A stretch of DNA of 64,000 bases from Megascapheus bottae (lineage: Eukaryota; Chordata; Mammalia; Rodentia; Geomyidae), in assembly GCA_024803745.1 (NCBI GenBank), contig JANJXV010000039.1:10477001-10541000 (forward strand). Direction: 5' to 3'. A program made the translations under genes and the position numbers. The notes beneath the pieces are model-generated. The model did no database searches and had not been told where the DNA came from. It was given only the letters and a program-made list of their open reading frames with translations. Positions 9,800 to 21,679 of the stretch are shown in pieces; position 1 is the stretch's first letter, and each line of letters opens with the position of its first letter.

Positions 9800-10480
9800 A
9801 GCCTGAACATTTCTTTCCAGTATTTCTGTTACAGATAGCATGAATTTCTCCCCAAAAGGACTTTGAACAAACCAATTTTATTTTGAGGTCTGATTCCTGT
9901 GCAGAATTTAAATCAGATTTAATGTTTTTAAGAAGCTTGTTACAAAAATAATACATTTTTTTATTGCAGAGTCTTTGGGAAATAATGAAAATCACCAATA
10001 CTCTTGCCATACAGAGATAATCGATGATAACTTTTGGGTTATCCTCTTAGTCTTTTTTCTATGCATATATTTACATACATACATTTTAAAAGAAAAAAAA
10101 AACGACTGCATGGGTTCAGGTTGTTTTGCAACTTAAAAAAATTTTTAACCATCTATTGTGAATCTTTTTCAGAGTCACTAAATAGTCCACAGTGTAATTT
10201 TTTATGGCTGCAGATTATAATATACTATAACTCATTTAAGCAGTTCCATATTGTCAGACATTTATTTTGTTTTTAATTTTTTGGCCATTATAAACAACCT
10301 TCCAGGGAACATCTTTTAAATAAATTTTCTGCAGTTATTTATGACTATTTTCTAAGGATAAATTCCTAGAAGAGGAACGGCTGTGTAAGTGGGCTGTGGA
10401 AGACTTAGAGAACTTTGCCAAGTTACCCTTTGCAAACATCAGATATATTCAGGTGCCCAACTCTCTGAAGAAAGGAAGCC
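9800..10480 (-). mobile_element. Old L1 3'-end fragment
   Basis: 'cagagataatcgatgataac' with 'cttagtcttttttctatgcatatatttacat', then 'ttttggccattataaacaacc', 'ggataaattcctagaagagg' and 'gccaagttaccctttgcaaa' follow the complement of ancient L1M 3' ends. Diverged, no coding capacity. Confidence 0.75.
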
Positions 10481-10524
10481 CTAGGCTCCTGCCTGCAATT
10501 CATGGGGGTTTGTTTTTCCTGCTC

Positions 10525-10570
10525 AGATAGCCTGCCAGCCTGCCTGCCTGCCTGCCTCTCTTCCTTCCTT
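10525..10570. repeat. (CCTG)n and TTCC simple repeat
   Basis: Short CCTG array running into 'tcttccttcctt'. Confidence 0.85.
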
Positions 10571-10647
10571 GAATGGTAGTATAACAGCTGAAAAGTTACA
10601 TTATCCTACTGTCTCAGTTTGCAAAATTTAGCTCATAAACTTTCCTT

Positions 10648-10855
10648 TTTCCTGTACTAGATCTTGAACTCAGAACCTCGTTGCCCTCTCTTGGATTTTG
10701 TTCTCTCAAGGCTAATGCTCAACTACTTACGTCACAACTCCACTTGTGGCTTTTTTAGTGGTTCATTGGAGGTTAAGAGGCTCATGGACTTTTTTCTGCC
10801 TGGGCTGGTTTTGAACCATGCTCCTCAGATCTCAGCCTCTCGAAAACGTATGTGT
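10648..10855 (-). mobile_element. 7SL-headed Geo-tailed SINE, 5' truncated
   Basis: Complement from 'agatcttgaactcagaacc' to 'cagatctcagcctctcg'. The final 7SL head is lost or diverged. Confidence 0.8.
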
Positions 10856-10880
10856 TTTCAAGGAGTGGTTCCCAAAACAA

Positions 10881-10883
<3 letters not shown>

Positions 10884-10937
<54 letters not shown>

Positions 10938-11175
10938 AGCAAGCTTGAGTGGAGGGAGAGGGAGGGAAGGAGGAGGGAAGAAAGGAGGGAGGAAGGGAGG
11001 GAGAGAAGAGAAGGAGGGAGGGAAGGAGGGAGGAAAGGAAGGAGGAAGGGAGGGAGGGAGGGAAGAAGGGAGGCAGAGGGAGGGAAGGAGGGATGGAACT
11101 TGGAAGGGAGAGACAGGAGAGAGAGAGAGAGAAGAGACAAAGACAGAGATGGAGACAGAGACAGAGAGACAGATG
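10884..11175. repeat. (GA)n and GGAGG polypurine tract
   Basis: About 290 bases almost purely purine on the plus strand: a GA dinucleotide array, then GGGA/GGAAGG units, then GAGACAGAGACAG. It generates long Arg/Glu/Gly frames (plus) and Ser/Leu/Pro frames (minus), which are not genes. Mirror symmetry could allow triplex DNA. Confidence 0.95.
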
Positions 11176-11400
11176 ATACCGATTTTCAGGAGAAACATTT
11201 TGCACATTTGTCACTTCCTCCCAGGGCCTCCTGCAGCACTCCTAAAGGAAGCTGTTTCTGAGAGCTGCATGGCTGTACAGGTCCCTAGGCGCAGGCTCTG
11301 GGCTTGCGACTTGGAAGATCTTAGATAATATTTATTAATCTACCGAGGGACACCCTGGTTGGTGCTCCTTGTTAAGGCTGAGGTAAGATCTCCAGTTCTG

Positions 11401-11617
11401 GGCCAGGAACTTGGTCTAATGGTAGAGTGCTTGCCTAGCATGCACAAAGACAGGGGTTTGATTCCTTGGTACCACATACATAGAAAAGGCTGGAAATGGT
11501 GCTGAGGCTCAAGTGGTAGAGCTCTAGCCTTGAGAAAGTCCAAGGACAGTGCTCAGGCCCTGAGTTCAAGCCCCAGGACTGGTAAAAAAAAAAACAAACC
11601 AAAAAACAAAAAAACCC
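11401..11617 (+). mobile_element. IDL-Geo SINE with TSD
   Basis: Left half 'ggtctaatggtagagtgcttgcctagcatgcac', B box 'ggtttgattcc', Geo half and A-rich tail with CAAACC interruptions. Duplication 'ctccagttc' at 11,390-11,398 and 11,618-11,626. Confidence 0.93.
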
Positions 11618-11769
11618 CTCCAGTTCCAAAAAGCACCCCTGAACATGGAAACTGAAGTCGTTGTTTTCCTTTCCAGTTAATAGTTTGCTACTTAGCAACT
11701 CACATGGGAATTTTATCAGCTCCAGTCCACGCGCAAACCTTTAGCCTCAATTAAAAATTGACGAATCAG

Positions 11770-11992
11770 CTGAGCACGACGGCTCACGCCTGTAATCCTA
11801 GCTAATCAGGAGGCTGAGATCTGAGGATTGCAGTTCAAAGCCAGATTGGGCACTAAAGACTCTTCTCTCCAATGAATCACCTGAAAATGGAAAGTGGGGC
11901 TGTGGCTCAAGGGTTAGGGAAGTAGCCTTGAACCGGGGAGCTCAGGGAACACATCCAGGCCCAGAGTTCAACCCCCATGTTTGAACAAAAAT
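11770..11992 (+). mobile_element. 7SL-headed Geo-tailed SINE with TSD
   Basis: Head 'acgacggctcacgcctgtaatcctagcta' is very close to 7SL/Alu. A 15-base duplication 'aaattgaYgaatcag' (one mismatch) lies at 11,755-11,769 and 11,993-12,007. Confidence 0.92.
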
Positions 11993-12037
11993 AAATTGAT
12001 GAATCAGGTAGTTTCTTCCAATAGACTAGCCCACGAC

Positions 12038-12187
12038 GAGCTGGCGTTTCACCTCTGTAATCCTAAACCCATGTAGGCTGAGATCTGAGGACTGAAAGCT
12101 AGAAGTATGGTTCAAATGGTAGAGTGCCAGCCTTGAATGACAAAGCTAACATGTAGCACCTAAGCCTTGAATTCAAGTCCCAGTACC

Positions 12188-12188
<1 letters not shown>
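12038..12188 (+). mobile_element. 7SL-headed Geo-tailed SINE, internally deleted
   Basis: Head fragment 'tctgtaatcctaaacccatgtaggctgagatctgaggac' is joined directly to the Geo tail 'aagtatggttcaaatggtagag', ending 'gaattcaagtcccagtacca'. The CA array follows at once. Confidence 0.85.

Positions 12189-12236
<48 letters not shown>
12189..12236. repeat. (CA)n microsatellite at a SINE 3' end
   Basis: CA array of about 23 units beginning directly after the SINE tail. Confidence 0.97.
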
Positions 12237-12237
<1 letters not shown>

Positions 12238-12239
12238 TG

Positions 12240-12714
12240 TGGTGGGTTTTTCATGGTTTTAAACTCCTTCCAACATTCAAATAAACAGGTCTTTCTTCCA
12301 TGCATAAAAGTTCTCTGTTGGAAGAGCCCTTATCTAAAGGAAGGGCTGGAATGTTCTTTAGGCCCAAAGTTAGGAAATAGGTCGTAGAGGTAGTAGTGGA
12401 TCACCTCTTGGCTGGCTTCTGTGTGGTCCTCTCCTATCCCCAGAAACCCTGCTTGACCCAAAGCTCAAGAGACCTTGCAGAAGACCCCTTTGGTATGCAT
12501 ACTCAGCTCCAGAACAAACATCACTGAAAACTCCCTGCTTTCCTTCTCCAAATGCTACCGCGATTATGCGTCTAAGCTGTGACTATTCACAGATCTCTTA
12601 GCACCAAGAGCTTTACACAGCCAATGACACAGAATTACAACCATCTAGACATATGGTTTGGATAAACAAAGCACAAAGCGCAAATTAACCATGGTTGACT
12701 CTAACTGCCTGTGC

Positions 12715-12717
<3 letters not shown>
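12240..12717. other. Unique DNA, no gene seen
   Basis: Non-repetitive, balanced composition. No recognised coding signal. Confidence 0.35.
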
Positions 12718-12795
<78 letters not shown>

Positions 12796-12800
12796 CTCTT
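12716..12800. repeat. (CT)n microsatellite
   Basis: CT array of about 36 units, then 'ttctcctctttcc'. No recognisable SINE adjoins it. Confidence 0.97.
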
Positions 12801-13795
12801 TCCTCCCCAGGGAGGGCCTTTAGTGAAAGTCTCCTTGTGAGGAGAAAGCAATCCATATCGGGAAAGTATCGTGTGCATACGGCAGGGTTTAGACAAATGC
12901 TAAGCCTTATTTAATGTTCTCTGCGGTGCCAGAACACAATGGCACCAACCTGTCTAGGAAAAAGTTATAACTCTGTGCCAGTTTCCTGTAAATAGTAACT
13001 GTACTTCTACCGGATTCCATGCAAGCATGCTCCAAGACCAAGGAATTGCCTTTCATTTGTCATTCCCTTGCTCCCCCATTTTAGCAGGTCCCCAAAGGCC
13101 AGTTGTCTCATGTAGCTGGGTGTCAGAGCTCTACGGAATTGAACATCAGAAGCTTCCTCTGTAAAAACCCTTCAACTTCCACCATGATTTCCCCCCCCCC
13201 TTGGAGAAATCTCTCTCTCAGGCTGGGCTAGAGAGAGAGAAATCAGTCCTCACCCCCCCTCCCTCCTGCCCTGCAAACACATCCACACCAGGCTAGGCTA
13301 GTCAATCCTTGAGCTCATCCAACCCTCCCGGGTGCCATTAAAAAGCTGATCTTTTTTTTTTTTCTGGAAAGAAGAGGTTCTTTCATTTCCCATATTTTAT
13401 ATTTCATGAGAAATTCTTCCAAGACAGGAAACTTTCTGTGTGAGGTCCTTGGCCTTCATCATTGACACATGAACCTTATAAACTTTGTTTGACAATAAAG
13501 AGTATAATATTTGCTTTTCGTAATACATGCTCATTGCTTTCCAAAGGGCTGGGGTAGGGGGATGAAAGGGGGGGGGCAAAATAAATAAATAACTGGAGGA
13601 GAATGTTCTTACTTGGCTCGAACACTTGTACTGGAGTTTTTCAAAAAGAAGGGGAAAAATCCACAGAATACTCAGCTAAATATATATCTACTGTTTTTTT
13701 TCTCTTTTCCTTGTCTTGGTGGCTTTTCAGATGTACATTATGTATTTAATTCTTTGTTTCTTTTACAGATTTTCATGCATGAGCACGCGTGTGCA
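12801..13795. other. Unique DNA, no gene seen
   Basis: About 1 kb of mostly unique sequence with a C10 run at 13,190 and a short inverted pair of 'ctctctctc' and 'gagagagagaaa' near 13,210-13,240. No supported exon. Confidence 0.4.
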
Positions 13796-13830
13796 CGCAC
13801 ACACACACACATACACACACACATATATAC
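13785..13830. repeat. (CA)n/(TA) microsatellite
   Basis: 'gcacgcacacacac' through 'catacacacacacatatatac'. Confidence 0.9.
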
Positions 13831-14157
13831 CTTATAAAAATTTAACTTAGCATTCACCATGCAGCGACCACCTGGGGAAAAAAAAGTATACTTATAAGGG
13901 CTATACAATGCCAGACAAAATTTGAGCATTCTTAAAAGTGTATTCTTTTATGAGCTGATAGATCTTCAAGGTGTATTATTTTATCAGATCTTAATATTGT
14001 AGGTGTATACCAATTATAAACTTCATCAGAGAGACCAAAGGACAATCAGAAGCCCAGATATTTACAAAAAGACTTAGGTCCTGGAGGCATGGACTTTCTC
14101 ACACTGTCTCCAAGAAACCTCCCCATTCCCCCCTTCCTTTTTTTTCTTTTTTTTTAT

Positions 14158-14382
14158 TGATCCTGGAGCTTGAACTCTGGGCCTGGACATTGTCTTTCCG
14201 CTTCTTTCGCTCAAGACTAGTGCTCTACCACTTGAACCACAGTGCCACACCTGACTTTTTCTGATTAGGTTTTTGCAGGTAAAAGTCTCCTGAACTTTCC
14301 TGCCAGGACCGGCTTCGAACTGCGGTCTTCAGATCTCCACCTCCTGAATGGTTCGAATTACCGGCAAGAGCCCCTGGTACCC
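14158..14382 (-). mobile_element. 7SL-headed Geo-tailed SINE
   Basis: Complement from 'gatcctggagcttgaactctgg' to 'gcaagagcccctggtaccc'. Near full length, preceded on the plus strand by a T-rich tail complement. Confidence 0.85.
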
Positions 14383-14860
14383 AGAATCCATGGCAGTCTT
14401 GGAAGCCAACCTCTAGAGCATTTCTTTCTTGTCCAAAAACATCAGTGAGATCCACTCAACTGGCCTTGACTGGCAGGAGATTCTGCCATTTTGACCTTAT
14501 ATTGTTATTATTGACAAGTCTCTTGGTTGTCATCTTCAGATCTCATTTCCAACCTTCTGACATGAATAAGGAAGATGCCTGAATCATCCTCTGTCATATT
14601 AATGTGGTCCAATAGAAATAAAATAGGACAGGGGCTGAGATTCCCAGGGCAAAGCTAATGGACTTTACCAGAGGCACTTACCTGGATTCAATAATTCACA
14701 TCAACTCTCACTCAACTCCGCTAATATTTCCTGAATGCTTTGTAGAAAAGCAATCCCTACACTGATGCCTGCAGAAGTTTAAGAAAGCATAAGCCTGCCT
14801 GCATCCTGAAGCTCTACTTTACAGGGCGGAACATATCGGATTAAAATAATCCCGAGAGAA
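14383..14860. other. Unique DNA, no gene seen
   Basis: Repeat-free stretch between two SINEs. No recognised feature. Confidence 0.35.
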
Positions 14861-14861
14861 C

Positions 14862-15057
14862 TGGGCCCTGGTGGCTCATGTCTGTCATCCTAGCTACTCA
14901 GGTGGATGGGATCTGAAGATAACAGTTCGAAACCAGCCTAAGCAGGAAAGTCCATGGAGATTCTCATCTCCAATGATCCACCGAAAACTTGTAAGTGGAG
15001 CTGTGGCTCAAATGGTAGGACAATAACCTCAGGCCCTGAAGTCCAGCCCCAGTAATG

Positions 15058-15058
<1 letters not shown>
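14862..15058 (+). mobile_element. 7SL-headed Geo-tailed SINE
   Basis: Head 'ccctggtggctcatgtctgtcatcctagctactcagg'. The Geo tail is shortened ('caaatggtaggacaataacctcaggccctg'), ending 'cagccccagtaatgc'. Confidence 0.87.

Positions 15059-15059
<1 letters not shown>

Positions 15060-15119
<60 letters not shown>
15060..15119. repeat. (CA)n microsatellite at a SINE 3' end
   Basis: Pure CA array of about 29 units joined to the tail of the preceding SINE. One of the longest uninterrupted CA runs in the window. Confidence 0.97.
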
Positions 15120-16315
15120 TCTGCTACAAAGATGGCAAGATTTGGGCTTGAAAGCCGAAATATAGAACCCAGACACTATTCCACAATTTTGAAAATTCCA
15201 CTCCTCACCAAACCTAGAAAGATAATGGGAATTGTCTCATTCCTACTTGTGTCTTTCTCTCTCAAGAGTGGAAAGGAAACTATCTTCAAACATCTTGAAG
15301 GGCCACATGCGTCTGATTGAGTCCATTCCTATGGCGGCTCTAATGTCTTCTGACTGTGCCTCATTCTGCTTCTATGTAAAACAGATTACCCAGCCCCAGA
15401 AAGAGAGGATTTGTACATTTAGTTTTATGTGACGTTCATTGGTAATGTCTTCCGTATGTACTTGCAGATGTACATTCTATAAATTAGAGTCTCCCCACCG
15501 AGTAGCCGTAGATGAAGAAAATTTGTGACAAATCTCTCAAGACCTCCAAAACATGGAGGACCAGGGTGAAGACTTTGGTTCAAAATAAACAAAGAAGAAA
15601 TGCCTGGAATCAAGGCATGTCCTGAATTCAGGCAAGTGACAATCAAGACCACATGGATTGACAGAGTAGCAAGAGCTCCAGCCATTTCTTGATCTCACAA
15701 CCTAGCGTTCCAGATTGGAAGGCAAGGGGATGAGAGAGGCTGATGGCTGGGTTGTTTCTCTTCTTGGCACCATAGCTCACAATCTTACTAAGTCCCAAGA
15801 CAATTTAATCCTCCAGGGAAAAAAATCAGGATGTCATTACTGGGAGAAGCCAAGACACAAAGAAAGCCACCTTAGTGAATGAATCAAACATCATGTCAAT
15901 GTCAACACAAGAAACTTATGGAAGCCAAAGAAACACATGACACATGGTTTAGTGTTTGGGAGAAGACATGTGAATCACTCACTGAAAGGAAGAAAGGAAG
16001 GAGGGAGAAGAAGACGAGACTCTAAGGGAGTCTAGAAGAGGACCTGGAATTTCTGCTCCATGTACTCAACTAAGCTCAGGATAAAACAGAGGTAATATGG
16101 TAGAAGGTGCTTAAGGTGAGACTGACAAACTCGCATCCATGGTTGAGCCCATAAGGGGAAATTGGGTTAACAATAAACATAACATGAAGGAGAATCCACA
16201 CTCACATTGGAATTGTAACATCTGTTTCTTGATCTGGTTTTCAAGACATTTCCCACCCATTTCTTGACACACCCAGGTCTCAAAAAAGTGTCAATTGCAC
16301 TCCTGCAGACACATG
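15120..16315. other. Unique DNA, about 1.2 kb, no gene seen
   Basis: Long repeat-poor stretch. Short open frames on both strands (for example 15,425-15,685 minus) show no domain or splice structure I can support. Confidence 0.4.
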
Positions 16316-16395
16316 TCTGTGTGTGCATGTGTGTGTGCGTGTGTGTGTGTGTATGCGTGCGTGGGTTTGCACACACACATGCACCCACAAACAAA
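16316..16395. repeat. (GT)n/(CA)n inverted simple repeat
   Basis: GT-rich array ending 'gtatgcgtgcgtgggtttgc' is followed by 'acacacacatgcacccac', giving a GT-to-CA inverted arrangement that could form a hairpin. Confidence 0.85.
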
Positions 16396-16482
16396 CACCC
16401 TCCCCCCCATGGCTTTGAATTTTCATTATGCCTTATCCTGCCCCAATATGCCATACTAAATCATCAGCACTAATTTTTAACT

Positions 16483-16713
16483 TTTTGTTGGTTGTGGGGC
16501 TTGAACTCTAGGCCCTGTGTTCTGTCCCTGAGCTCTTCAGCTCAAGAATACTGCCCTACCCCTGGAGCCACAGCACCACTTCCAGTTTTCTGGTGGTTAA
16601 TTGGAGATAAGAGTCTCTAGGACTTTAGTGCCCAGGCTGGCTTTGAACCACAATCCTCAGATCTCAGCCTCCTGAGTAGCTAGGATTGCAGGCATGAGCC
16701 AGGGTGCCTGGTT
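16483..16713 (-). mobile_element. 7SL-headed Geo-tailed SINE
   Basis: Close to family consensus in complement: 'gtggggcttgaactctagg', 'gtggttaattggagataagag', 'ctcagcctcctgagtagctagg'. Confidence 0.92.
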
Positions 16714-18094
16714 CTGGCATTATTTTTGACTGATGGTGCCTCATCCATCTGGGCAATACTTGTGCCTACGCATGGTGCTTGGTAACCAGTACGCATGTGA
16801 TAAGTGTTAAGTGAATTCCCATGGCTGAGCATACTGTCTCTCTAGTGTGAATCTTAATGATTGCTAGAAATCAACGTTGGCAATCAATAATTGTAGCTAA
16901 TTGGGTTGCTATTCAGTTCTATGTGACTTATTTATTTATTTGATGGCTATTCCTATTGTTTTTCTATAGCTGTCTTCATCAAAGATGCAGACCCAGGATA
17001 ACAGATAAATAGACTCTTTTCATCTTTTTGGGGTACACAACTGAACTCCACTTCCTAGGCCCCTTTGCAAGTGAATGTGATCATGTGATCAATTGAGCCG
17101 CTTTCAGAGTTGGCCAATTAAGAACTTCGCAAAGGATCTTTTCTTTCCTTATCTAATAGCTGACAAAAGAGAATGCCACTAATCACATATGGCTATTTAA
17201 ATTTAACTTAATTAAAATTAAAGATGAGAAACAAGGTAATGCCATAGTCTCATGTACTTAGGATTCATTTCCATGAAAGGAAAATAAAATATGAAATTGA
17301 ACCTGGGTAGATTCCCAAAACACATAGAAGAACTATGAGAGAATTAGGCTTCTGGTCTGATATGGGTCCCTCAGTCTTCTCTCCTCTCCATGTTTCTTCT
17401 CCCTGGTATCCCCTGAGGCATCAAGGGACAACTTGCATTTCAGATAACCAAGTTCAAGTCTTACCCTGAGCACTTCCTTCCCACAGCACCATCGCTATGT
17501 GTTCTTTAGTTCATATCTCTAGACTGCACTTCTGCCCTTCTAGTTTCAGCAGATACTTCAAACTATAGTAATTAGCTTTTATGAAAAGAACATAAACATG
17601 GTATTGTCACAGTCTCTGGAAAATCTGTTTCTTTGCTTTTATTTCATATAGATAGCCTTATCTTTGTTCTAGTCCAGTTGTTCTGATATCAGCATACCTA
17701 AGTAATTACATCTCCTCTCTTCTTCTCTCAGACTGCATTTCCACTCTTCTCTTTTCCCTTCCTCTTCTACCACCCAGCCTCTTCTTCCTCCTCCTCTTCC
17801 TCCTCCTTCACCTCCACCTTCTCTTCTTCTTTTACTCTCCTTTCTCAGTGGCAACAACTCTATAAACAATAGAAAAGTCAGCCAGCAATCCTGCTAGATC
17901 ACCATCTCCATGTCTCAGACAACAGGGACCCAAATTCCAAATGGGCCATGAGTCACTGAGGATGAATTAGCACACTTCGAAGATGAGTTAGGGTCACACC
18001 TTATGTAGCTCTCTCAAATGGGCTTCTTTGTGAGTAACATGCATTTTTGGGTGTGTATGCACTAACATCTGCAATTTGGGGAGCTAGAACTCAA
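16714..18094. other. Unique DNA with possible ancient repeat
   Basis: No gene seen. The part at about 17,040-17,175 ('gaatgtgatcatgtgatcaattgagc', then 'gttggccaatta') has the flavour of an old interspersed repeat, but I cannot name it. A pyrimidine-rich block lies at 17,700-17,850. Confidence 0.35.
17715..17850. repeat. Polypyrimidine (TTC/TCC) tract
   Basis: Irregular CTTCTCC units, almost pure pyrimidine on the plus strand. Confidence 0.8.
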
Positions 18095-18249
18095 GGCCTT
18101 GAGATCTCACTTGGTATTAAAAATGATCAATTCAACGTGTCAATTTATGACTACAATGCATCTTGATCAGTCACCCCTTTCAGCATTCTCCTCCATCTCT
18201 CCCCAACCCATCCCCTTTATTCTCCTAGTTATGTTTTCACAGCTATCTT
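18095..18249 (-). mobile_element. Dispersed repeat, probably L1 3' UTR
   Basis: 'cttgatcagtcacccctttcagcattctcc' and 'ccatctctccccaacccatcc' resemble 26,420-26,480 ('catcacccctttcaacattctcacccc') and, less closely, 38.9 and 63.2 kb. L1 origin is inferred. Confidence 0.5.
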
Positions 18250-18444
18250 ATTTTTTTTTTTTTGCCAGTCCTGGGGTTTGAACTCAGGGCCTAAGCACTG
18301 TCCTTGGGCTTTCTCAAGGCTAGAACTCTACCACTTGAGCCACAGCACCACTTTCGTTTTTTCTATGTATGTGATACATAGAATGGAACCCAGGGCTTGG
18401 TGCAAGTTAGGCAGGCACTCTACCACTAGGCCAAACTCCCGGCC
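18250..18444 (-). mobile_element. IDL-Geo SINE with TSD
   Basis: Complement starts with a T13 tail, then 'gccagtcctggggtttgaac', and ends 'ccactaggccaaactcccggcc'. Flanked by 'tcacagctatctt' (18,237-18,249) and 'tcacacctatctt' (18,445-18,457), one mismatch. Confidence 0.92.
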
Positions 18445-18576
18445 TCACACCTATCTTGACCTGAGAAATCCTGGACATCTCCAATTCTAAATTCCTGGTA
18501 TTTGTTTTGTTAAACTGTAAGTTAGTTGTTCAAAAGAGTTACACTGTGCACAATATACTTCAATTAATACAATTTT

Positions 18577-18768
18577 TCTTTTGCCAGTCTTGGGCTCAGG
18601 GCCTGAGCACTGTCCTTGGACTTTCTCAAGGCTAGAGCTCTACCACTTCAGCCTCAGCACTACTTCTAGCTTTTTTTTTTTTTCCTGTGTATGTGGTACC
18701 AAGGAATCGAACCCAGTCTTCCTGCATGCTAGGCAAGCACTCTACCAGTAGGCCAAACTCGCAGCCCT
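18577..18768 (-). mobile_element. IDL-Geo SINE with perfect TSD
   Basis: Full dimer in complement. A perfect 15-base duplication 'aattaatacaatttt' lies at 18,562-18,576 and 18,769-18,783. Probably among the youngest insertions here, only 130 bases from another IDL-Geo copy in the same orientation. Confidence 0.95.
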
Positions 18769-18783
18769 AATTAATACAATTTT

Positions 18784-19990
18784 GTCTGTATGCATGTAAC
18801 ACTGTGTAAGTTTGAAAATACATTTTAAAATTAGATTTAACTTCCACATATGAGAGAAAACATGCATTATTTGTCTCATTATCATTTGTCTTTTTTTGGT
18901 CAAGGCTAGCACTATACCAATTGAGCCATTCTTCTACTTCTGTCTTTTTGCTAGTTAACTGCAGATAAGGATCTCATGGATATTTTTTCTTCCTCTGTTG
19001 GATTTAAGCCACAATCTTTAGATCTCAGCCTGCATGAGTAGTTAAGATTATCAGCATGAGCCACCAGTACCTGTCTAGTAATATGCATTTAAATTTTCTC
19101 TGTCTTTTTTTTTTGGCTGTTTGATTGATCATTTCTTTTTAGAGTTGAATAATATTCCATAGTTTACATACAGCACAATTTATTTACTTATTCATCTACT
19201 AAAGGTCATCCAGGCTACTTTCAAGTTTTGGCAATTACAAGCAAAGTTGCTATGAACACGGTTGCTCAGGGCTTTATTATAGGTATGCAATTTCAAGTCC
19301 TTGGTGAAAATTCCCAAGTGTGAGATTGCTAGGTGGCAGGGTGTGAACAGGTTTGAGTTTTATAGGAAACCATAACAATGTCTTCCAATATGACTCATCA
19401 CACTTCTGCATCCCCACCAGCCATAAAGGGGCATTCCTGTGGCTTTACATCCTTGCCAGCATTTGACGTTGTTAGTCTTCTGAAGTTTTCCCACTTCCAT
19501 GAGTGTGTAGGGTGATGGCTTAGTTCCATTTAATTTGTATTTCCCTGATGCCATGAGTTGTGGAACATCTTGTCAGATGCATATTTCTCCATCTGAATAT
19601 CTTTCTAGTGAGTTATCTCACAAGGTCTTCTGGCCTAGTTTTTAGTTGGATTCTTTGTTCTCTTATTGTTGACTTTTGAAGAGCTCTTTTTTTTTTGTAT
19701 TTTGGATAAGTCTGCCCTCAGATACATCTTTTGTAAATATTCTTTTCCTCAAGTCTCTGGCTTTTCTTTTCATTCACTTGACATTGTCTTTTGCAGAGAA
19801 GAAGGTTTAAATTTTAATGAAATCCCTCTCCTCAGTTCTGTCTTTCATGTATCAGGTCTTTGGTGTTGGACCCACAAAATCAGTGCTAAACTTGGGTCAT
19901 CTAACTTCCCTCCTGTGCTATCTTGTGGCAGTTTTATATTTCAGATCTCTGTGACTGACATCCTCGGAAAAGCAAAACTCTGAACATTGT
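18784..19990 (-). mobile_element. L1 3'-end fragment, split by a SINE
   Basis: 'cttccacatatgagagaaaac', 'gagttgaataatattccatag', 'atgaacacggttgctcag', 'gagattgctaggtggcag', 'catccttgccagcatttgac' and 'tttgtatttccctgatg' follow the complement of an L1 3' region over about 1.1 kb. A SINE at 18,888-19,076 interrupts it. Minus-strand coding is destroyed. Confidence 0.85.
18888..19076 (-). mobile_element. 7SL-headed Geo-tailed SINE inside L1
   Basis: Complement from 'ggtcaaggctagcactatacc' to 'gcatgagccaccagtacctgtct'. The tail box is missing. Inserted into the L1 fragment, so it is younger than the L1. Confidence 0.8.
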
Positions 19991-20470
19991 TAGATCAATG
20001 GTAATTGAGGGTTGGGAAGAAGGAAGGATGGGTACACCCAGGACATAGAAAGTATTCTGTAGGATACTTTGATGGTGGGTTGATTTTGTTAGGCGTTTAT
20101 CTAAGACAGAACCAGCATGTGCCTTCGTGGAAACGATGCACTGTGGATGATAAGCGCTTGTCAGTGGAGGTCCCTCCCTTGTGACAGCACCCAGCTATAT
20201 CTGTCAGAGGATGAAGGTTTCGGGTAAGTTAGACATATGTGGAAGCCTTGGAGTTTTCAATTTCTGCTCAATTGAAAAGTGCTCCACAAAGTCTTATATT
20301 CTTTTTCAAAATGGTAAGTTAGACGGTGACATCTCATGCTTAGTATGTCTTTATAGCATTGTCCTTCAGACATGGCTTTCAGACTCTTTGTCATCTTGTC
20401 CGCTGCTCATCCCTCCACAATCTCATCTTGAAAAGTCTTGCTTGTGTTAGTGCTTCCCATCTTCTAGCCT
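19991..20470. other. Unique DNA, no gene seen
   Basis: Repeat-free. Open frame 20,181-20,450 (plus) has no recognised domain. Confidence 0.35.
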
Positions 20471-20474
20471 GAAG

Positions 20475-20697
20475 GTCCAGGGGCTGGTACTCAGAGCCTA
20501 GGCACTGTCCCTGAGCTTTTTCTGCCCTCAGAACTGGCACTTCACCACGAGAGCCACAGCTCTACTTCTGATTGGTTTGGTGGTTAATTGGAGACAAGAG
20601 TCTCATGGACTTTCCTGCCCAAGCAGGAACTGCAATCCTCAGATCTCAGCCTCTCATCTAGTTGTGATTATAGATGTGAGCCTCTGGCAACTGGCTT
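20475..20697 (-). mobile_element. 7SL-headed Geo-tailed SINE
   Basis: Complement with 'gggctggtactcagagcctagg', 'ggtggttaattggagacaagag' and 'cagatctcagcctctcat'. Confidence 0.83.
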
Positions 20698-21297
20698 CTC
20701 TGAGTTCCTTTATGACGGCCTATCTGCTGCATCCCAGCTCCATCCTATTTTCCTGCACCAAATTCTCGGGCCTTGATGTTGCTCAGGAATCTGCTCGCTG
20801 TACCCCTCCCAAAGCCATAGTCACCACAGAGTGTCACACCATTCTTCAGTGTCACATTGCCTGGTGCTCTGTCCCCTTCTCAAAGCACTAATTCCCCTGT
20901 TTTGCAAGAAATGTGATTTCATAAGCTCAAGTACCTTGCCTCAGGCTCCTGGTTGTAGACTCAGAAGCTTGTACAAAATTATAAGATGGATTTCTAGATG
21001 ATTCTGGAATAGAAGAAAATTTAATTTTCAGGGGTGATCTGACAAAGGTATTTATAAAAGAATGTATATGATATGTGCACATATATATGCACACATATGT
21101 ATAATAGATTATATATCATATTACAATGTATAATATAGATTGTATAACAATATAATAATAGATTAAAGCATAACATAATAAATGATAAAATGTTATATAT
21201 TGCATATTGATGTATATAATAGATTATAAATAATGCTTAGTAATTATATTTAATTATATTATCACATGGATTGATTACTTTAAAAACATTTTTTGAG
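20698..21297. other. Unique DNA with AT-rich block
   Basis: No gene seen. 21,060-21,260 is strongly AT-rich with repeated 'tataatagatta' motifs. Confidence 0.4.
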
Positions 21298-21605
21298 AAT
21301 AAACGTAGTGGTTCCTACCTGTAATTCTGTCTACTTGGAAGACTGAGGTTGGGAGGTTGGTAGTGCAAGGGCCATACTAGGCAAAAGGCGCATGAGACCT
21401 CATTTCTATAATAAAAAGTTGTATGTCCTCCCAGTTATGTGGGAAGAATAAAGTGGAAGGTTTCCTTAAGCCAGTTTAGGTAGAAACAAGAGAACCTATT
21501 TGGAAAAAAAATAAGCAAAAAAAGAGCTGGAAGTGGGACCCAATGGTTAGAGTGCTTTCCTAGAGAGGGTGAGGCTCTGAGTTCCACACTAGTAATACAA
21601 AGAAA
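21298..21605 (+). mobile_element. Old 7SL-type SINE, rearranged
   Basis: B1-like head 'gtagtggttcctacctgtaattctgtctacttggaag', a 100-base spacer, then Geo-like tail 'agctggaagtgggacccaatggttagag' to 'ctgagttccacactagtaa'. Strong divergence. Confidence 0.6.
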
Positions 21606-21679
21606 TCTAAAAAAAAACAAGTTTCGATTTTCCTCTGAAACGAGCAGAGATTTAAAACCTCCAATGAACAACTATGCCT

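Noticed and set aside
10782..11328. Several overlapping 90-158 codon frames on both strands
   Set aside because: All arise from one polypurine tract, Arg/Glu/Gly on plus and Ser/Leu/Pro on minus.
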